Shown: positions 37,307-38,028 of the stretch, one piece after another | Position numbering within the stretch: the first letter of the stretch is position 1 | Layout: the number at the start of each line of letters is the position of its first letter | IMG/VR virus record: IMGVR_UViG_3300031825_000049 | Coordinates: 1 to 38,028 of that record | Direction: 5' to 3' (one strand) | Length of the DNA: 38,028 bases | Source of the DNA: a virus | Notes under the pieces: model-generated | Told to the model about the DNA's origin: nothing | What the model saw: only the letters and a program-made list of their open reading frames with translations | Database searches by the model: none | Translations under genes and position numbers: made by a program

Positions 37307-38028
37307 TTAACTTTCTAATTTCATGGACATATACTCTGAATAATCAAGCCCGCACAACAGAGCTTGCATAACATCAGCTTTCGGCTGGGCTTCTGCCGCG
37401 TCAGGTGGAACACCCTCAACAAAGACACGACCAGTGGGACAAGTCATCCGCAAAAACCATATTTGTGGAAATTCCAAATCTTTGTTTAACTGTTGGCCTT
37501 CAATTTTAAACAGTTCATTACCACGTTCTGACTTATCAACTAATTCAGCGTTTTCTTTAATGATTGCTTCGGGGTTGTATTTAAGAGCTACTGTCCGCTG
37601 GTCGGATATTTCAATCGCCATTATCTCTTTGAAAGTCATCTGCTTAGATAGGATTTTCTGCCAGACTTTCTTATCAAACAAGACCCCATCAAGATAAAAC
37701 ATCTCATAACCATTTTTCCAAGAGATTGCTGGAAGTTGGTCAGAATGATAACGGTTTTCCTCTAAAAGAATTATCGGATTGGGACAAATGTAAATTTTAC
37801 CATCTTGTTCTGACCAATAACCACAGCCAACTTCTTTAAGTTGTAAAAATAATTCTTGCGCTTCTAAAAACTTTTTATCATTCTCATTGTGTTCATTGGT
37901 TTGGCAAAACTCATAATCAAATATAAACTCTTGTCCGTCATAATCGGTAGCCGCCCAAGCCGCCCCAGCCGCCCCAGCCGCCCCAGCCGCCCCAGCCGCC
38001 CAAGCCACCCTAGCCGCCCCAGCCACCC
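37307..38028 (-). CDS. DUF6745-like protein, C-terminal part, interrupted by the contig end
   Basis: The frame opens inside the Ala-rich repeat (AGAARVAWAAGAAGAAGAAG...) and then runs 215 residues to its stop at 37307. It contains NRYHSDQLPAISWKNGYEMF then YLDGVLFDKKVWQKI and AVALKYNPEAIIKENAELVD-type segments. The 'LPAIxWxxGxxxYxxxGVxxxxxV' line fits DUF6745, a family found beside Ala-rich repeats in phages and bacteria. This is the continuation of the gene at 1-291. No biochemical function is known for the family. Confidence 0.7.
   Translation of the reverse strand, partial: VAGAARVAWAAGAAGAAGAAGAAWAATDYDGQEFIFDYEFCQTNEHNENDKKFLEAQELFLQLKEVGCGYWSEQDGKIYICPNPIILLEENRYHSDQLPAISWKNGYEMFYLDGVLFDKKVWQKILSKQMTFKEIMAIEISDQRTVALKYNPEAIIKENAELVDKSERGNELFKIEGQQLNKDLEFPQIWFLRMTCPTGRVFVEGVPPDAAEAQPKADVMQALLCGLDYSEYMSMKLES
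37950..38028. repeat. 9-bp Ala-codon tandem repeat, right contig end
   Basis: Repeats of GCCCCAGCC and close variants run to the last base. They are the same family as the repeat at 1-111. Confidence 0.9.

Noticed and set aside
1-38028. CRISPR array
   Set aside because: The regular repeats (9 bp, 17 bp, 18 bp) are coding or iteron-like and have no unique spacers of constant length.
1-38028. Integrase, repressor or attachment site
   Set aside because: No tyrosine or serine recombinase motif and no lysogeny-type gene was seen; absence from one contig is not proof of a strictly lytic life.

Overview
The window is a nearly complete genome of a tailed double-stranded DNA phage (Caudoviricetes) whose closest layout is a short-tailed podovirus. 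It carries terminase small and large subunits, a portal, scaffold and major capsid block, a connector and nozzle region, internal (ejection-type) virion proteins, tail fibres, an M23 endolysin, a lambda-O-like replication initiator and a single-strand-annealing-type protein. No integrase, repressor, DNA polymerase, primase or replicative helicase is recognisable. It therefore looks like a phage that starts its own replication and borrows the host replisome. The tail proteins contain the phrase 'SSTGTALLTVTQAGNVGIG', which I associate with proteins from Patescibacteria (CPR); a CPR host is an inference, not shown here. The standard genetic code fits throughout.

The two ends of the window lie inside the same Ala-codon tandem repeat of one gene, so the molecule is probably circular or circularly permuted, and the contig broke in that repeat.

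Almost everything is on the minus strand, so read from high to low coordinates. Positions 38028-28800 are an accessory region of many very small, overlapping genes: nuclease, methyltransferase, zinc-ribbon peptides, tiny membrane peptides, a beta-helix repeat protein and an HNH nuclease. Positions 28800-13790 are packaging, head, connector and tail genes. Positions 13835-8770 hold tail and surface proteins with Sec signal peptides, interrupted by two plus-strand islands (12872-13835 and 9007-9325). Positions 8976-6800 are lysis and small membrane genes. Positions 6380-3740 are mostly non-coding DNA that appears to encode two large structured RNAs, plus an HNH/AP2 nuclease gene. Positions 3724-290 are the replication and recombination operon, continuing across the junction into the repeat-containing DUF6745-like gene.

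The strongest unusual signals are: (1) two large structured RNAs, each with its own sigma70-type promoter and terminator; (2) a recurring promoter-leader-terminator cassette placed just upstream of both HNH genes and of a tail gene, with one free-standing copy; (3) five 17-bp iterons inside the initiator gene, used in two reading frames, which marks a probable replication origin; (4) signal peptides on phage tail-like proteins; and (5) chains of 23-55-residue membrane peptides joined by ATGA or TAATG overlaps.
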